Program-made: the position numbers and the translations under genes
Shown: in pieces, positions 63,443-64,000 of the stretch
Numbering within the stretch: the stretch's first letter is position 1
How the letters are laid out: each line of letters opens with the position of its first letter
The notes under the pieces: generated by a model
What the model saw: only the letters and a program-made list of their open reading frames with translations
Told to the model about the DNA's origin: nothing
Databases searched by the model: none
From: Paracoccus gahaiensis
Lineage (GTDB): Bacteria; Pseudomonadota; Alphaproteobacteria; Rhodobacterales; Rhodobacteraceae
Reading direction: 5' to 3'
Length of the DNA stretch: 64,000 nucleotides
NCBI RefSeq assembly: GCF_005048225.1
Contig: NZ_SUNI01000009.1
Span: forward strand, 62,001 to 126,000

Positions 63443-64000
63443 ATGGCACGTCGGCTGCTGTCCATCTGGTTTCCGCGGCTGGCCAGCGACCATGCCCTGC
63501 GGCACCGCCCGGCCTTGGGGCCCTTCGCGCTGGTCTCGCAGGCCGGGCGGGGCGACCGGCTGCATTGCCTGAACCTTGCCGCCGAGGCGCGGGGCCTGCA
63601 TCGCGGCATGGCCCTGGCCGATGCGCGGGCGATCTGCACCGCGCTGGTCACCCGTCCCGCCTGTCCGGAGGCCGAGGCGGCGGCGCTGGCCGGGCTCTGC
63701 CGGTGGACGGGGCGCTATGCGCCCCTGGTGGCGCCGGACGGGCCGGACGGGCTGATCGCCGACATCACCGGGGTCGCGCATCTCTTCGGTGGCGAGGCCG
63801 AGCTGCTGGACGACCTGCAGGCCCGGCTGGACCGGGGCGGCATCACCGCCCGCAGCGGCATCGCCGGAACGCGGGGCGCGGCCCATGCGCAGGCCCGCCA
63901 CGGCGGCGGGATCATCGCGCCCGAGGCCCTCGTGCCGACGATGGCGGTCCTGCCAGTGGCGGCGCTGCGCATCGAGGCCGAGATGGCGCAGGCCCTGGCC
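63443..64000 (+). CDS. imuB: Y-family DNA polymerase-like protein ImuB, N-terminal part (cut by window edge)
   Basis: Catalytically inactive Y-family polymerase homologue that works with ImuA and DnaE2 in damage-induced mutagenesis. The visible 186 codons begin MARRLLSIWFPRLASDHALR; where DinB has its D-x-D-x-F-F metal site this has SIWFPRLAS, without acids. The segment GLIADITGVAHLFGGEAELL near residue 108 is the ImuB hallmark in place of the second acidic site. GGAGG stands 10 bases before the ATG at 63443. No imuA lies between the LexA box and this gene, so imuB appears to be first in its transcript. Confidence 0.88.
   Translation, partial: MARRLLSIWFPRLASDHALRHRPALGPFALVSQAGRGDRLHCLNLAAEARGLHRGMALADARAICTALVTRPACPEAEAAALAGLCRWTGRYAPLVAPDGPDGLIADITGVAHLFGGEAELLDDLQARLDRGGITARSGIAGTRGAAHAQARHGGGIIAPEALVPTMAVLPVAALRIEAEMAQALA

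Overview
The window is GC-rich chromosomal DNA of an alphaproteobacterium of the Rhodobacterales, most likely Paracoccus or a close relative. This rests on the gene content and order (split division/cell-wall cluster with DUF2484, ccmABCDG beside secDF-yajC, lon next to an HU-like gene and tRNA-Val, a SufBCD-type membrane protein beside hemB), on an alphaproteobacterial LexA box (GAAC-N7-GAAC), and on the metal-independent type of HemB. No rRNA operon and no CRISPR array were seen.

Layout. 1-8231 (minus): distal half of the division/cell-wall cluster, ftsW-murG-murC-DUF2484-small membrane protein-murB-ddlB-ftsQ-ftsA, densely coupled by ATGA/GTGA overlaps. 8391-13988 (minus): ccdA, rne with a long leader, and a MocR-type regulator. 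14323-18291: a DUF983 protein and an alpha/beta hydrolase (plus), then yciB, an EamA transporter and a DUF1223 protein (minus). 18526-21306 (plus): acnA, with a strong terminator and a composite intergenic repeat behind it. 21503-29483 (minus): ggt, ccmG-D-C-B-A, a Mth938-like protein, secF, secD, yajC. 29740-37158: mazG, dusA, tRNA-Val(CAC), an HU-like gene, lon, an orphan sensor kinase, an MBL-fold hydrolase, tRNA-Asn(GTT). 37219-43051 (minus): pabC, pabB, mfd, a membrane protein. 43148-46847: hemB, a SYLF lipoprotein, a GntR/FCD regulator, a YgjP-like peptidase and a TIGR02300 protein. 47081-47156: tRNA-Ala(GGC).

47142-57071 is a 9.9-kb integrated element in the 3' end of tRNA-Ala. It is bounded by a 17-bp direct repeat (attL/attR) and is visibly less GC-rich than the flanks. 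It has a P4-type integrase next to attR, a short AlpA/excisionase-like gene, a winged-helix replication-like protein followed by five phased 17-bp palindromes, a probable small terminase, an HK97-type major capsid protein, a tape-measure protein, a divergent pair of ribbon-helix-helix regulators sharing an operator, and a two-gene cargo candidate beside attL. No gene for large terminase, portal, head protease, tail tube, fibre or lysis is present, yet the genes are intact and mostly translationally coupled. I read it as a candidate phage satellite (PICI-like, carrying its own capsid gene) rather than a decayed prophage. It is the most interesting object in the window.

57258-64000: chromosome resumes with a PAP2 phosphatase, fructose-1,6-bisphosphatase, a SelD-N-terminal-like FAD oxidoreductase, a CDP-alcohol phosphatidyltransferase coupled to a fused TVP38 membrane domain/mercuric-reductase-like enzyme, and the start of a LexA-controlled imuB cut by the window edge.
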